From NCBI GenBank assembly GCA_018653085.1, contig JABIAY010000046.1:80257-144256 (forward strand): DNA of 64,000 nucleotides, in the 5' to 3' direction. The notes under the pieces are model-generated. The model was not told the origin of the DNA, did no database searches, and saw only the letters and a program-made list of their open reading frames with translations. Both the position numbers and the translations under genes were made by a program. How positions within the stretch are numbered: position 1 is the first letter of the stretch; every line of letters starts with the position of its first letter. This DNA is from Nitrospina sp. GTDB taxonomy: Bacteria > Nitrospinota > Nitrospinia > Nitrospinales > VA-1. Below are positions 9,591 through 19,932 of this stretch, piece after piece.

Positions 9591-10310
9591 ATGAAAGACC
9601 CCAACTCAGAGTCACAGGAAACTGAATCCTCCTCCCCAGAGGAGGAGGCCACACAAAACAACACAGAAACTGAATTTGAGGAACAGGAGGTCTTGCCTCC
9701 GGCAGAGAAAAAAAAATCCGGGGCAGGAAAAATCTTTTTATTTCTGGTTTTCGTTCTGGCAGGCTCAGGCGGGTATTTATATTTCAACAATCTCATTCCC
9801 GCTGAAATTTTAAACCTCGTTTTCCCGCAACCGAGCTCATCCCCTGCGTTGATAGCCACAATACCGCCAACCCCTCTACCGGAGGAAGCAGTTGTCGAGC
9901 CGGAGGTTGTCGCGCCGGAAGTTATCGAAAACTCTGAGCCTGTTGCTGAAGAAGTCGAGGTTGTTATTCCTGAGCCTCCTGCTGTTCCCCCTGTGCTTTC
10001 TGAAGCCCCGCATGTCAGTGGCAGTCCCGCTGAATCCTTTCCAGCAATCCGGGTCTCCGGTAATAATTCTGATCAAGGTTCGGAAGCAAAAGAGGAAGAA
10101 TATTTGCAGGATACGGCACCTATTGTTCCTCCTGTTGAGGAACTCCCTGAACCTCCTGAACCCGTTGAGGAGCCTGCGCCCTTAGCGGAGCGCAACGAAT
10201 CCGTTCAGGCCTATCTCGACTTCATCGAGTCTTCAGTGCAGAAGCTGGGGGAGTGGATTAGAGAGGGTTTTAATCTGGGCTGGGATTATTTAAAGAACCA
10301 GTTGGGGTAA
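9591..10310 (+). CDS. hypothetical single-TM protein with Pro/Glu-rich linker
   Basis: 239 aa; acidic N-terminus, TM segment KIFLFLVFVLAGSGGYLYF, PEP/PPEPV-rich middle, amphipathic C-terminus. Confidence 0.7.
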   Translation: MKDPNSESQETESSSPEEEATQNNTETEFEEQEVLPPAEKKKSGAGKIFLFLVFVLAGSGGYLYFNNLIPAEILNLVFPQPSSSPALIATIPPTPLPEEAVVEPEVVAPEVIENSEPVAEEVEVVIPEPPAVPPVLSEAPHVSGSPAESFPAIRVSGNNSDQGSEAKEEEYLQDTAPIVPPVEELPEPPEPVEEPAPLAERNESVQAYLDFIESSVQKLGEWIREGFNLGWDYLKNQLG

Positions 10311-10321
10311 GTTTCCTTCCT

Positions 10322-11110
10322 TCAAACAAACCTTAGGGGAAACTTTTTTGAGATCAAGCCCGCCTCGTGGCAAAGGGACTGAAAATGCATGAGCCCTTCC
10401 ATCTCTTCTTCTCCAAAATCGTAACGGATTTTATTCTTGAGATAGTCCCGTAATAAAAATATTGGATGGCCGGTTTTATTTGCCTGGATCTTGGCAATTG
10501 TATCTAGATTTTGCAGTCCTTCCTGTTTGGCATCCAGCAGGGTTTGAATGATTCCACTTTCCACCTTGATGTCTTCCCGGACCGCGATCACAGCGTGAAC
10601 AAAAGTTTTCTCCGTCCGAGTGAACCACTCTTCACTGAGGTCATAAATCGACAGATCTTCTTTGGAAAAACCCAAAGCCTGATCACCAATGATCAATGCG
10701 GCATCATTGTTATGGAGCATCTTTTCCAGATCGGGTTCCTGCCGGGTCAGCTTGAGTCCTGCTGAAAACACTTCAGAGTAAAGTATGCGAAGTAGCGCGA
10801 TAGAGGTTCTTGACCGGTCATCCAGCGCCAAAGAACGGATAGCATTAAGAGGCACCTTGGAGACCAGCAAAACAGTTCCCACCTTGTTTCTGGATGAAAT
10901 AGAAATATTGGGTAGTAGCCGGAAACGGTCGGCCTGCTTTAAATATTCAATGGCAGGAATCATGGCCATATCCAGCTTTCCATTGGACAATTGATCGGCC
11001 AATTGTGCCGGAGAATTGGTTCTGATCTCCAATCCTGCCTCTGAAGCCCGTTTCATCAAGGGCTCCAAAAGCGGTTGTGAATTTATAAAATCGTGGATTC
11101 CCAACAGCAA
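10322..11110 (-). CDS. MqnA-like (chorismate dehydratase / menaquinone-biosynthesis fold) protein; start likely TTG near 11110
   Basis: GIHDFINSQPLLEPLM, LDMAMIPAIEYLKQ, ALIIGDQAL; track start at 11158 lies in a terminator hairpin. Confidence 0.65.
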   Translation of the reverse strand: MLLGIHDFINSQPLLEPLMKRASEAGLEIRTNSPAQLADQLSNGKLDMAMIPAIEYLKQADRFRLLPNISISSRNKVGTVLLVSKVPLNAIRSLALDDRSRTSIALLRILYSEVFSAGLKLTRQEPDLEKMLHNNDAALIIGDQALGFSKEDLSIYDLSEEWFTRTEKTFVHAVIAVREDIKVESGIIQTLLDAKQEGLQNLDTIAKIQANKTGHPIFLLRDYLKNKIRYDFGEEEMEGLMHFQSLCHEAGLISKKFPLRFV

Positions 11111-11124
11111 GGAACAGGTTCCTT

Positions 11125-11164
11125 TCCAAAAAGAAAAAGGGATGGGGGAAACCCCCATCCCTTT
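11125..11164 (-). terminator. intrinsic terminator downstream of hppA
   Basis: perfect 13-bp stem AAAGGGATGGGGG-AAA-CCCCCATCCCTTT (11136-11164), T-rich tail on minus strand (CCCTTTTTCTTTTT). Confidence 0.85.
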
Positions 11165-11182
11165 AGTTTGATTTTAACTCTG

Positions 11183-13267
11183 CTACAGAAAAAATGGAGC
11201 CATTACCAAGGACACGATAGACATCAGCTTGATCAAAATGTTCATCGCTGGGCCGGAGGTGTCTTTGAGCGGATCCCCAACCGTATCTCCTACTACTGTA
11301 GCGTGGTGAGCAGGGGAACCTTTACCGCCGAGGTTGCCAGCTTCCACATATTTTTTTGCGTTATCCCAGGCACCGCCGCCGTTGGACATGAACAGCGCCA
11401 GCGTAACACCGGAAAGTGTGGCACCCATCAGCATTCCACCCAGCGCTTCCGCCCCAAGCAACCAACCAACAATGATAGGCATGAGGAAAGCTACCACACC
11501 CGGAGCGACCATCTCTCTCAAGGCCGCCTGGGTACTGATATCAATACAACGGGCACTGTCGGGTTTGCCGGTACCTTCCATCAATCCTGGAATCTCACGG
11601 AATTGGCGGCGGATTTCTTCAACCATGACCATAGCGGCCTCACCTACTGAATTCATAGTGAGAGCGGCTACATAAAAGGGAATCACTCCGCCTATGAAGA
11701 CGCCAATGACAACCGTCGTTTGGGTAATATCAATCGAATCGATGTGTGCCGCCTGGGTGAAAGCCGCAAACAGGGCCAGCGCCGTCAGAGCCGCAGAACC
11801 AATCGCAAAACCTTTACCGATCGCGGCAGTGGTGTTACCTACCTGATCCAGCCCATCGGTGATTTTTCGGGTTTCTTCTCCCAGTCCGGCCATTTCAGAA
11901 ATTCCACCGGCGTTATCAGCAATCGGTCCGTAGGCATCCACCGACATGGTGATTCCCACTGTTGCCAGCATTCCTACTGCCGCAAGAGCTACGCCGTAAA
12001 GACCCGCAAATTCGGCACTCACAAAAATCGTCAATGCAATGATCAGGATAGGCACAACGCAACTTTCCATTGCCACCGCAAGACCCGTGATCATGACCGT
12101 TGCAACGCCTGTTTTGCTTGCCTCCGCGATGCGGACGACTGGCTTGCCAGCCGTGTAATACTCGGTAATCAGTCCAATGCCGATTCCTGCCAGACAACCA
12201 AACAGCAGGGCGACAAAAATACCTGAAGGCAGGCCCATGACCTTGATCAGGAAAAAAGCGACAAACAACATGGAGCCTGCGCTGATAAAAGTACAATTGC
12301 GCAATGCGGCGGAAGGGTCCATGCCTCCTAAAGCAGTCATGGCCCGGATTCCCAGGACAGATGCAACCAGGCCGATCATAGCTATCAGAATCGGCAAGGC
12401 CATGTATTCGAATTGCATGGTTGCCATTCCCGCTCCGATAGCAATGGTCGCGATCATGGAACCACAATAGGACTCAAAAATATCCGCACCCAGACCCGCA
12501 GTATCGCCAACACAGTCTCCTACGTTGTCGGCAATAACCCCTGGGTTTCTAGGATCGTCTTCCGGGATTCCTGCTTCTACCTTACCCACCAGATCGGAAC
12601 CGACATCGGCGGTTTTGGTATAGATGCCTCCGCCCACACGAGCGAACAAGGCAATGGAACTGGCGCCCATGGCGAATCCGCTGATAACACCAATCGAGTC
12701 TCCCCGGCCAAACAAGGTGAACAATCCTCCAACTCCGATCAGGCCCAGGCTAGCTACACAAAGTCCCATAACAGCACCGCCGTTAAACGCGATATTGAGA
12801 GCTTTTGCCTGGCCGCCATCTAAAGCGGCCTGAGAAGTTCGCACCCCGGAGGTGGTCGCCGCATTCATACCAAAATATCCTGCAAGCATGGAGCACCCGG
12901 CCCCTACTGCATAGGCAACCGCAGTCCAAAAACCTATCCACACGCCTTTTTGCACGGAAATCAAAACCAATAGCAGGACGAACACCGCACCCACAAAATA
13001 GCCAAGCATTTTATATTCTCTGGAAAGAAAAACCATTGCTCCTTCATGGATAGCATCGGCAATTTCAGTCATTTTTTCATTTCCTGCCGGTTCATCATCC
13101 ACACCTTCAAAAAGTTTCCAGGCGATGATGAGTCCGAACACTCCAAACAAAACTGACATATAAACAAATTTCTGTGATGCGTCTAAAGCGGCCATCACCA
13201 GATACAAGATCATGGCAAAGCCGATGAAGAGCATTTCCCCTTTGTGTTCCGATAACATTCTGTTCAA
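11183..13267 (-). CDS. hppA: membrane-bound ion-translocating pyrophosphatase (probably K+-dependent type)
   Basis: [61 protein letters not shown]-like motif, [27 protein letters not shown]. Confidence 0.96.
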   Translation of the reverse strand: MNRMLSEHKGEMLFIGFAMILYLVMAALDASQKFVYMSVLFGVFGLIIAWKLFEGVDDEPAGNEKMTEIADAIHEGAMVFLSREYKMLGYFVGAVFVLLLVLISVQKGVWIGFWTAVAYAVGAGCSMLAGYFGMNAATTSGVRTSQAALDGGQAKALNIAFNGGAVMGLCVASLGLIGVGGLFTLFGRGDSIGVISGFAMGASSIALFARVGGGIYTKTADVGSDLVGKVEAGIPEDDPRNPGVIADNVGDCVGDTAGLGADIFESYCGSMIATIAIGAGMATMQFEYMALPILIAMIGLVASVLGIRAMTALGGMDPSAALRNCTFISAGSMLFVAFFLIKVMGLPSGIFVALLFGCLAGIGIGLITEYYTAGKPVVRIAEASKTGVATVMITGLAVAMESCVVPILIIALTIFVSAEFAGLYGVALAAVGMLATVGITMSVDAYGPIADNAGGISEMAGLGEETRKITDGLDQVGNTTAAIGKGFAIGSAALTALALFAAFTQAAHIDSIDITQTTVVIGVFIGGVIPFYVAALTMNSVGEAAMVMVEEIRRQFREIPGLMEGTGKPDSARCIDISTQAALREMVAPGVVAFLMPIIVGWLLGAEALGGMLMGATLSGVTLALFMSNGGGAWDNAKKYVEAGNLGGKGSPAHHATVVGDTVGDPLKDTSGPAMNILIKLMSIVSLVMAPFFL

Positions 13268-13821
13268 TCCTCCGTTGATTTTGATCGTTTATTTAATTCT
13301 TTGAGCGCCGCTTCCACTGCTTGCACCGCTTGTTCCATAGCCTCGTTTATCAGGCCCGAATCTTCTTCATCAAATGGGGACAACACATAATCGACGATAT
13401 CATCTTTATCTTCGGGTCGACCGATTCCCACGCGAACCCGAGCAAACTCTCCGGTCCGTATGGACTGAATCGTTGATCGAATCCCCCGTTGCCCACCATC
13501 GCCCCCTTTGAACTTTTTTTTAATCTTGCCAAGAGGGAGGTCAATATCATCATGAATCACCAGCAACTGCTCTGGTGAAAGACTAAAAGCGGAAAGCAAC
13601 GACTTCGCCGCTTTTCCGCTTTCATTCATATAGGTCATTGGTTTCGCGATAACAACTTCGAGCCCTTCCACTTCCCCTTTTCCATATAGGGAGGCATATT
13701 TGTGGCGTTCCAACCGAATGTTATATTTGTCGGCCAGATTATCTGCCACCCAAAACCCGGCGTTGTGCCGGGTCAGCTCGTAGCGTGGTCCGGGGTTGCC
13801 CAGACCTAAAATCAAGAACAC
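13264..13821 (-). CDS. pth: peptidyl-tRNA hydrolase
   Basis: [63 protein letters not shown]. Confidence 0.96.
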   Translation of the reverse strand: MFLILGLGNPGPRYELTRHNAGFWVADNLADKYNIRLERHKYASLYGKGEVEGLEVVIAKPMTYMNESGKAAKSLLSAFSLSPEQLLVIHDDIDLPLGKIKKKFKGGDGGQRGIRSTIQSIRTGEFARVRVGIGRPEDKDDIVDYVLSPFDEEDSGLINEAMEQAVQAVEAALKELNKRSKSTED

Positions 13822-13824
13822 CTT

Positions 13825-14487
13825 TTATTTGTCTTCTTTCTTCCCGGCATCATCAGCCGGTTCTGAGGCGGCGGCTTCTGCGCCTTCTTCGCCTTCTGCG
13901 CCTTCTTCACCTTCAGGTTTTTCTTCTTTCACTTTTTCTTCGTGAAGAGTCAACACCACATCAGTGGGGAGATTGATAACTTCCACATCTCCTTCCACCA
14001 CCAGATCGGATACGTGAATCGTCTGATCGAGTTGTACCTCATGCATGGGAAACTCAATTTTTTCAGGGATGTTCTTAGGGATGCTTTCTACTTCCAGCAG
14101 ACGAATGATATGGTTGATAATCCCGCCTTGTTTTTCGCCTGGGGCAGTACCCACAAGCACAACAGGAACCTTGACCTTGATTTTTTTCGTTATATCGACT
14201 TCCAGGAAATCCGCATGCAACCAACCCGGCTTCAACGGATGGGACTGGTATTCCTTCAACACCACATTCCGGCTGGAGTCCCCTTCGATATTGAGTTCAA
14301 TCAAAGTATTACGACCCTTTTCTTCAAGGAGCTTTTTCAGTTCCTTGGGGTCAACACTCAGGTTGAGGTTATCTTTTAATCCATACATCACCGCAGGCAT
14401 GGCGTCATCGTTTCTAACATCCCGCGTGGCAGATTTGCCGGTTGCTTTCCTTAATTTTCCTGCTAAAGCTGACATTCTATACTCCAA
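13825..14487 (-). CDS. rplY: 50S ribosomal protein L25/Ctc with acidic low-complexity C-terminus
   Basis: MPAVMYGLKDNLNLSVDPKELKKLL; HADFLEVDITKKIKVKVPV; tail PEGEEGAEGEEGAEAAASEPADD. Confidence 0.93.
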   Translation of the reverse strand: MEYRMSALAGKLRKATGKSATRDVRNDDAMPAVMYGLKDNLNLSVDPKELKKLLEEKGRNTLIELNIEGDSSRNVVLKEYQSHPLKPGWLHADFLEVDITKKIKVKVPVVLVGTAPGEKQGGIINHIIRLLEVESIPKNIPEKIEFPMHEVQLDQTIHVSDLVVEGDVEVINLPTDVVLTLHEEKVKEEKPEGEEGAEGEEGAEAAASEPADDAGKKEDK

Positions 14488-14542
14488 TCCATGTGATAAA
14501 AGCTATGAGCGTGCGCCGTACTCACCGCACAAGCCCGATTTT

Positions 14543-15508
14543 TTATTCCTTGGTTGAGTCGAATAACGAACTGACCGAGGTTTCCTCGTGAATCCTTAAA
14601 ATCGCTTCTCCGAGCAACGACGCAACTGAAAGCACCTTGATCTTCGGGTTATTCTCAAGCCCGTTTGTCAAAGGAATACTGTTTGTCGTTACCACCGATT
14701 TGATCGGAGAGTTACTGATACGCTCCGCCGCAGGACCGGAAAGAACCGCATGGGAACAACAGGCATGAACCTCATTTGCTCCTGCCCCCAACAACGCATC
14801 CGTTGCCTCCATGAGAGTTCCTGCGGTATCAATCATATCGTCCACAATAAACGCCACCTTGCCCTTTACGTCACCAATAATATTCATGGCTTTGGCTTCG
14901 TTGGGGATATCCCGGCGTTTATCGATAATGGCCAAAGAGGTATCCAACCTTTTAGCAAATGCTCTGGCCCGTTCCACTCCACCTGCATCAGGCGAAATCA
15001 CTATCAAATTCGGCAAAGCGAGTTCGCGAATATAATCAATCAGCACATTCATGGCGAACAGGTGATCCACGGGAATATTGAAGAACCCCTGAATCTGTCC
15101 GGCATGCAGATCGACCGTTAATACCCGATCCGTTCCGGCCGTTTCCAGCAAATCGGCAACCAGTTTGGAGGTAATTGGTACCCTGGGTTCGCATTTGCGA
15201 TCCTGGCGCGCATAACCGTAATAAGGGATCACCGCTGTGATCCTTTTTGCTGATGACCGGCGCAAGGCATCGATCATAATCAGCAGTTCCATCAAATTGG
15301 TATTGCCGGGATAACAAGTCGGCTGAACAACAAAAACGTCTCTGCCGCGAACATTTTCTTCGATCCGCACATAAATCTCCTTGTCGGAGAAATCGCGAAC
15401 CACCGTTTTTCCCAAAGGTATGTCGAGATATTTACAAATATTTTCCGCCAAAGACGGATTAGCCCGACCTGAAAATAAAAGCATCCGTCCGTTATCGCTA
15501 GAATACAT
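14543..15508 (-). CDS. prs: ribose-phosphate pyrophosphokinase
   Basis: [59 protein letters not shown]. Confidence 0.96.
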   Translation of the reverse strand: MYSSDNGRMLLFSGRANPSLAENICKYLDIPLGKTVVRDFSDKEIYVRIEENVRGRDVFVVQPTCYPGNTNLMELLIMIDALRRSSAKRITAVIPYYGYARQDRKCEPRVPITSKLVADLLETAGTDRVLTVDLHAGQIQGFFNIPVDHLFAMNVLIDYIRELALPNLIVISPDAGGVERARAFAKRLDTSLAIIDKRRDIPNEAKAMNIIGDVKGKVAFIVDDMIDTAGTLMEATDALLGAGANEVHACCSHAVLSGPAAERISNSPIKSVVTTNSIPLTNGLENNPKIKVLSVASLLGEAILRIHEETSVSSLFDSTKE

Positions 15509-15533
15509 ATTCTAAAAAATTCCTATAAAAATC

Positions 15534-15609
15534 TGGCTGGGGCGGGAGGACTCGAACCTCCGAATGCAGGAATCAAAATCCTGTGTCTTAGCCACTTGAC
15601 GACGCCCCA
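15534..15609 (-). tRNA. tRNA-Gln (anticodon TTG), CCA encoded
   Basis: TGGGGCG...CGCCCCA acceptor pairing, CAGGA-TTTTGAT-TCCTG anticodon arm, GAGGTTCGAGTCCTC T-arm, GCCA end. Confidence 0.95.
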
Positions 15610-15726
15610 AAGTATAAAAACTCAATTTGTGTCCACGCATCAAAGCTTTATGTCCAACCACTAGCGTGAGTAGAGAATTCAATGACTACAAACCCGCCAA
15701 CACCCTGTGGGCATAAGGATTAGTAG

Positions 15727-16620
15727 CTACCGCAACATTTCCTCAGGATATAATTCAGATAAGCTGACAATACTTTCAGCTAAAAACAGCCTGAATTTTC
15801 CACCCTCCAACCGGGTGTACGCAGTTTTCGCTGTTTCGAGATTGTCAAACAGGCCAAAGACAGTGGAGCCGCTTCCTGAAAGGAGTGCTCCTTTTGCGCC
15901 GAAAGCAAGGAACTGCTTTTTTATCGCAAAAATCTCCGGATACTCTTGAAATACAACAGGTTCCAAGTCATTAGTCCAGGCCGCCCCCAACTGGGCAAAC
16001 TCCGAGCGCAAAAGAAAATTTTTCAAAATGCTAATATTATTTTCCTGCTTTGTCAACTTCAAATTTAGATTTCCGTACACCCAGGCCGTAGACACGGGAA
16101 ATCCAGGATAAACCATTAGAATATAAAACTTAAGGGAACTGTCTACCGGCTCCAGAATTTCCCCCCGGCCTCTTCCTATAGCGCAGGGGGAAAGCAGGAA
16201 AAAAGGTACATCGGAACCCAGTTCAGAAGCCATCAAAATCAGCTCTTCCCGTTTTAATTCCAAGTCCCATAAGAAATTAAGTCCTAATAAAACTCCGGCG
16301 GCATTGCCACTGCCCCCTCCTAACCCGGCCCCATGGGGAATATTTTTTTTTAAATGGATCCTTGCCCCCTTGCATCGATCAGGAAAACGGGTTTGCAACA
16401 AACGGGCGGCTTTGATGACCAGGTTTCCTTCATCGGTAGGAATATCCGGTTGGTTACAGGTCAACTCCAACCCATCGGCAAGACATTCTATTTTGATCTC
16501 ATCACACCAGTTCACCATTTGGAACAGGGTTTCGAGTTCATGAAAACCGTCTTCACGCTTACCAAGCATATGGAGCCCGAGGTTTACTTTGGCAGGTGTT
16601 TTAAAAGCAATGGCTGTCAT
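15727..16620 (-). CDS. ispE: 4-diphosphocytidyl-2-C-methyl-D-erythritol kinase
   Basis: PAKVNLGLHMLGKREDGFHELETLFQ; KNIPHGAGLGGGSGNAAGVL; LLSGSGSTVFGLF. Confidence 0.95.
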   Translation of the reverse strand: MTAIAFKTPAKVNLGLHMLGKREDGFHELETLFQMVNWCDEIKIECLADGLELTCNQPDIPTDEGNLVIKAARLLQTRFPDRCKGARIHLKKNIPHGAGLGGGSGNAAGVLLGLNFLWDLELKREELILMASELGSDVPFFLLSPCAIGRGRGEILEPVDSSLKFYILMVYPGFPVSTAWVYGNLNLKLTKQENNISILKNFLLRSEFAQLGAAWTNDLEPVVFQEYPEIFAIKKQFLAFGAKGALLSGSGSTVFGLFDNLETAKTAYTRLEGGKFRLFLAESIVSLSELYPEEMLR

Positions 16621-17429
16621 TGGCTGTTCAAGGAAGAAACGGGTTTGAGGAGTTGAAACGTATCCGGGGAGAGCCCATGATTGATAACAGGATTTTTATA
16701 TTTTACTCGAATGGTTTCCTGTTTTTCAGGAAACGATAATGTCACCAGATGAGGAAAATCGTAACCCTCGACTTTGGCATATTCCTGCCACTTAACCGAA
16801 TAGATAGAGCGCTCCCCCAGTTTTCGGGTCATCTCAAGAGGAAGCAGAGTCATGGCGGAAAACCGAATCGTTACACGTCCTCCGCGCTGGATATCGGTTA
16901 GCCGCAGGATGTATTGTGTCTGATCTGAATTCAAGCGCGAATCCAAAACCTCAAGAAACTCAAGTCTTGGTACATAACCAATAAAAATCCGAAGGTGTTC
17001 ACGAAAGTCCAACCGTATCCCCAGCATTTTTTTCATCAGGGATTCGACTTCCGCTCCAGAATAATACCTGCCATTAGTCGGATTAAAAAATACAGTCCTG
17101 CCCTTATGATAAGTGAAAACTCCCATGGCCTGACCAAACACGCCATAGGTGTCCACCCGGATAGACTGGTTATTCTGAATTAACAGTGTTTGGCGGAATG
17201 TTTGCTTCAGCTTTTGGCCCAGAAAGGTGGTGCGGGTAAAAGACTTGAGATTGCTAATTTTCCCTGCCCGGTTTTTCAGCCTTTTTAAAACGTAACCGGT
17301 GGTGATGGAATCTTTTAATAGATGAGGAGCAACCGGTTCAACGCGGGGCTGACAACCCCCAAGTATTAAAATAAAAACGAGAAGTCTTAAAAATGGATGG
17401 CGGATGCTTGGTAACAGATAGGAAGTCAA
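16617..17429 (-). CDS. lipoprotein, LolB/DUF4292-like
   Basis: signal peptide with lipobox-like LILGGCQP; beta-rich body. Confidence 0.6.
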   Translation of the reverse strand: MTSYLLPSIRHPFLRLLVFILILGGCQPRVEPVAPHLLKDSITTGYVLKRLKNRAGKISNLKSFTRTTFLGQKLKQTFRQTLLIQNNQSIRVDTYGVFGQAMGVFTYHKGRTVFFNPTNGRYYSGAEVESLMKKMLGIRLDFREHLRIFIGYVPRLEFLEVLDSRLNSDQTQYILRLTDIQRGGRVTIRFSAMTLLPLEMTRKLGERSIYSVKWQEYAKVEGYDFPHLVTLSFPEKQETIRVKYKNPVINHGLSPDTFQLLKPVSSLNSQ

Positions 17430-17456
17430 CGGGTCTTTTTAATGGAAGCTTTGCAT

Positions 17457-17548
17457 AACCCGAGATTCTTCGTCACGTTGTTCCTCAGAATGACAAAATA
17501 GTTCTTTATTGTCATGCTGAGCTTGTCGAAGCATCTCGCTTTTCTGCT
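17457..17548. repeat. imperfect inverted repeat resembling the widespread CATGCTGAGCTTGTCGAAGCATCTCG intergenic sequence
   Basis: GAGATTCTTCGTCACGTTGTTCCTCAGAATGACA ... TGTCATGCTGAGCTTGTCGAAGCATCTCGC. Confidence 0.6.
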
Positions 17549-17576
17549 TTATTGGTTTACGCAAAGGTCCCCTTAC

Positions 17577-19379
17577 TTAATAGTTCTGTTGTAAAAGGTT
17601 TCGCGCTTTGTCGATTTTATTTTTAAGCGTTTTGGGGTCCGGCAACTCTCCACCCAAATCGCCTTTTGGGTTCACCGTTAGAAACAGGCTGTTTTGCCAC
17701 GCCCCACTGGCCTCATCATAGTTTTTCAGGGAGAACAAAATATCTCCAAGATGGTCATAAAGAACCGGGTCTGGATCGGTATAGATCATTGCCTTCTGAA
17801 TTTGCGCTAACGCTTTCTCTGACTCACCTTTTTTGAAATATATCCAACCCAGACTGTCGAGGAAATAGCCATTACGAGGCTGGGTTGTCAGGGCCTTCTT
17901 CAAGTGTACGAGGGCCTGATCAAGATCATACCCCTCCAGCGCGTACATATAGCCTAAAAAATTATGCGCGTTGGAGTGCAAGGGGTTTAACTCAATCGCC
18001 AGCCTCATATTTTCCATGGCTCCTTTGTAATCCCCTGCCTTTTCCATCAGGGCTCCCAACTCAAAATAATAGGAATCTTTTTGAGGGCTCAAGGCCAAGG
18101 CTTTGCCCATGTATTCAATTGCCTTGTCATTTTCATTTTGGGCCATATAGGCCAGCGCCAGCGAGTGATAAAGCTGGTCGTTGTTCGGTTCCATTTCAAC
18201 AGCTTTAATGAGCAGGGGCACCGACTTTTCTGTCTTTTTCATCAAGCTGTAGAGCCGTGCCGTATAAAGGATAATATCGATAGATTCCGGCTCCAGCTTC
18301 ATGAGTTTTTCAAACTCCTTTACGGCTATATCCAGACGACCGTGGATTTCATAAATTCGGGCCATGAGAACATGCGGATCCTTGTAATCGTGCTCGGCGG
18401 CAACAAGTTGAAACTCTTCCAACGCTCGCATGTATAAAGTTTGCTCAAAATAAATCGTTGCGATGCGCATATGGATATTGGGCTGCTTCTCCAAGCTGGC
18501 GGGAATGCCTTCAACCTGAGAACGGTTCGGGTTCAAAGAACCCGAAGCGTGAAGCTGTGAAACTCGTTCCTTAATGAAGTCGTTATCTGGCTTCAGTTTT
18601 AACAACAGTCCATACTCTTTCAATGCGTCAATAGTTCTACCCTGACGCTCGAGCACCCAGGCTAAATGGTGTCGGGCCTGGAGCAGGTTGGGTTTCAAGG
18701 CGATAGCCTTTTCGAGACTGTTCGAGGCTTCCTCCAATTGACCGGCGCGCAAATGGGCTCGGCCCAGGTAAAACTGTACAAGAGGATTATTGGGTTCTAC
18801 CATCGCCCCTTTTTTATACTCCCCCAAAGCCTGGTCAAACTGCCCCTGGCTCTCCAACAGGGAACCTTTCAATAACGGTGCCCGGGCATTGTCTGGGGAA
18901 ACCTGGCTGACCCTGTCATAATGTGTGATGGCCTCTTCCAACTCACCCCGGCCGGCTAAAATATCCCCCAGGATCATCTCAATCTCTTCATTTTCAGGGA
19001 AACGGGTCAGTGCATCTCGACTGGCCTGAACAGCCTCGTCCAGTTGACCGGTGCGAAGGAGCAAGCGGATCCATTTCTCCTGGAATCTTTCTGCATCCGG
19101 GTCATGCTGGACCACTTTCTTATAATGCGAAGCGGCCTGCTCCAACTGATATGTTTTTTCCGCCTTCATAGCCATCAGGTAATGGTAATAAGAACGGGGA
19201 TCCCGTGTATCCAGCGTCTGCGAATTTTGTTTTTTATTTTCAAATGACTTGACCGCGTAAGACGAAGACAGGTCAGCATTTGTTGAGTATGGGGCGGGTG
19301 TCGCACAGCTCGCCAGAAAAAAGATCATCAACAACCATGCATTCGACTTGCTAAACTTTCCTCTAGCTGTGGCTCTCAT
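17577..19379 (-). CDS. TPR-repeat lipoprotein
   Basis: 600 aa with many TPR units (e.g. PDNARAPLLKGSLLESQGQFDQALGEYKKGA); N-terminal FFLASCATP lipobox. Confidence 0.9.
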   Translation of the reverse strand: MRATARGKFSKSNAWLLMIFFLASCATPAPYSTNADLSSSYAVKSFENKKQNSQTLDTRDPRSYYHYLMAMKAEKTYQLEQAASHYKKVVQHDPDAERFQEKWIRLLLRTGQLDEAVQASRDALTRFPENEEIEMILGDILAGRGELEEAITHYDRVSQVSPDNARAPLLKGSLLESQGQFDQALGEYKKGAMVEPNNPLVQFYLGRAHLRAGQLEEASNSLEKAIALKPNLLQARHHLAWVLERQGRTIDALKEYGLLLKLKPDNDFIKERVSQLHASGSLNPNRSQVEGIPASLEKQPNIHMRIATIYFEQTLYMRALEEFQLVAAEHDYKDPHVLMARIYEIHGRLDIAVKEFEKLMKLEPESIDIILYTARLYSLMKKTEKSVPLLIKAVEMEPNNDQLYHSLALAYMAQNENDKAIEYMGKALALSPQKDSYYFELGALMEKAGDYKGAMENMRLAIELNPLHSNAHNFLGYMYALEGYDLDQALVHLKKALTTQPRNGYFLDSLGWIYFKKGESEKALAQIQKAMIYTDPDPVLYDHLGDILFSLKNYDEASGAWQNSLFLTVNPKGDLGGELPDPKTLKNKIDKARNLLQQNY

Positions 19380-19419
19380 CTGTTGTCCTAAAATATGGAT
19401 GAATATTCTTCAGAGCGTA

Positions 19420-19806
19420 TCAGGCAACTGCCTTAAATACAATACTGTTTAGCAATGCTTCTCCTGCCCTGCTGTTTATTTCCTGCATGATTTTCTTTTT
19501 TAAAGAAGCTAAAACCGGTACCCACTCTTTACCCTGAACCCTGACGTGGAGTGTTCCCCGAGTCACCTTGTCGACAGCGGAAACCCCGGCGATTTCCTTT
19601 CCCACAACCAGGTTCCAGTGATAAGTCAGCCATTCCTTTTGGTTGTCCTTGGAAAACATTTCATCGGGAAGAGACTGAAAAAGAACCGACCTTATTTCCG
19701 ACCAGTTCCCGCTTGCACCCTGTTTTATTTTCTTGACCATAGACGCTACAACGGGAAAGGGTTTGACCCACCCCCCTATTTTAGCTATCTTAACGTCTAA
19801 TGGCAA
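19420..19806 (-). CDS. DciA/DUF721 family protein
   Basis: WNLVVGKEIAGVSAVDKVTRGTLHVRVQGKEWVPVLASLKKKIMQEIN is typical of DUF721. Confidence 0.75.
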   Translation of the reverse strand: MPLDVKIAKIGGWVKPFPVVASMVKKIKQGASGNWSEIRSVLFQSLPDEMFSKDNQKEWLTYHWNLVVGKEIAGVSAVDKVTRGTLHVRVQGKEWVPVLASLKKKIMQEINSRAGEALLNSIVFKAVA

Positions 19807-19814
19807 ATTACATT

Positions 19815-19932
19815 AGAAGTTGCAAATCACCCCAGCCCCTCGTAATGTTCAGCCCTGGCACTCATGCCCGGAACGGGTACTTTGAAAAAGAGGGGTCCGT
19901 TGAAACTCCCCCTCCCACGGGAGTGGGCCACT
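19815..19932 (-). repeat. second repeat module (AAATCACCCCAGCCCCTC...AGAGGGGTCC) plus CCCACGGGAGTGGG hairpin
   Basis: matches the reverse complement of the 22433 and 61705 copies in part. Confidence 0.55.

Noticed and set aside
9370-9594. 74-aa ORF after hisG
   Set aside because: First part is the dispersed repeat; no recognisable domain or RBS.
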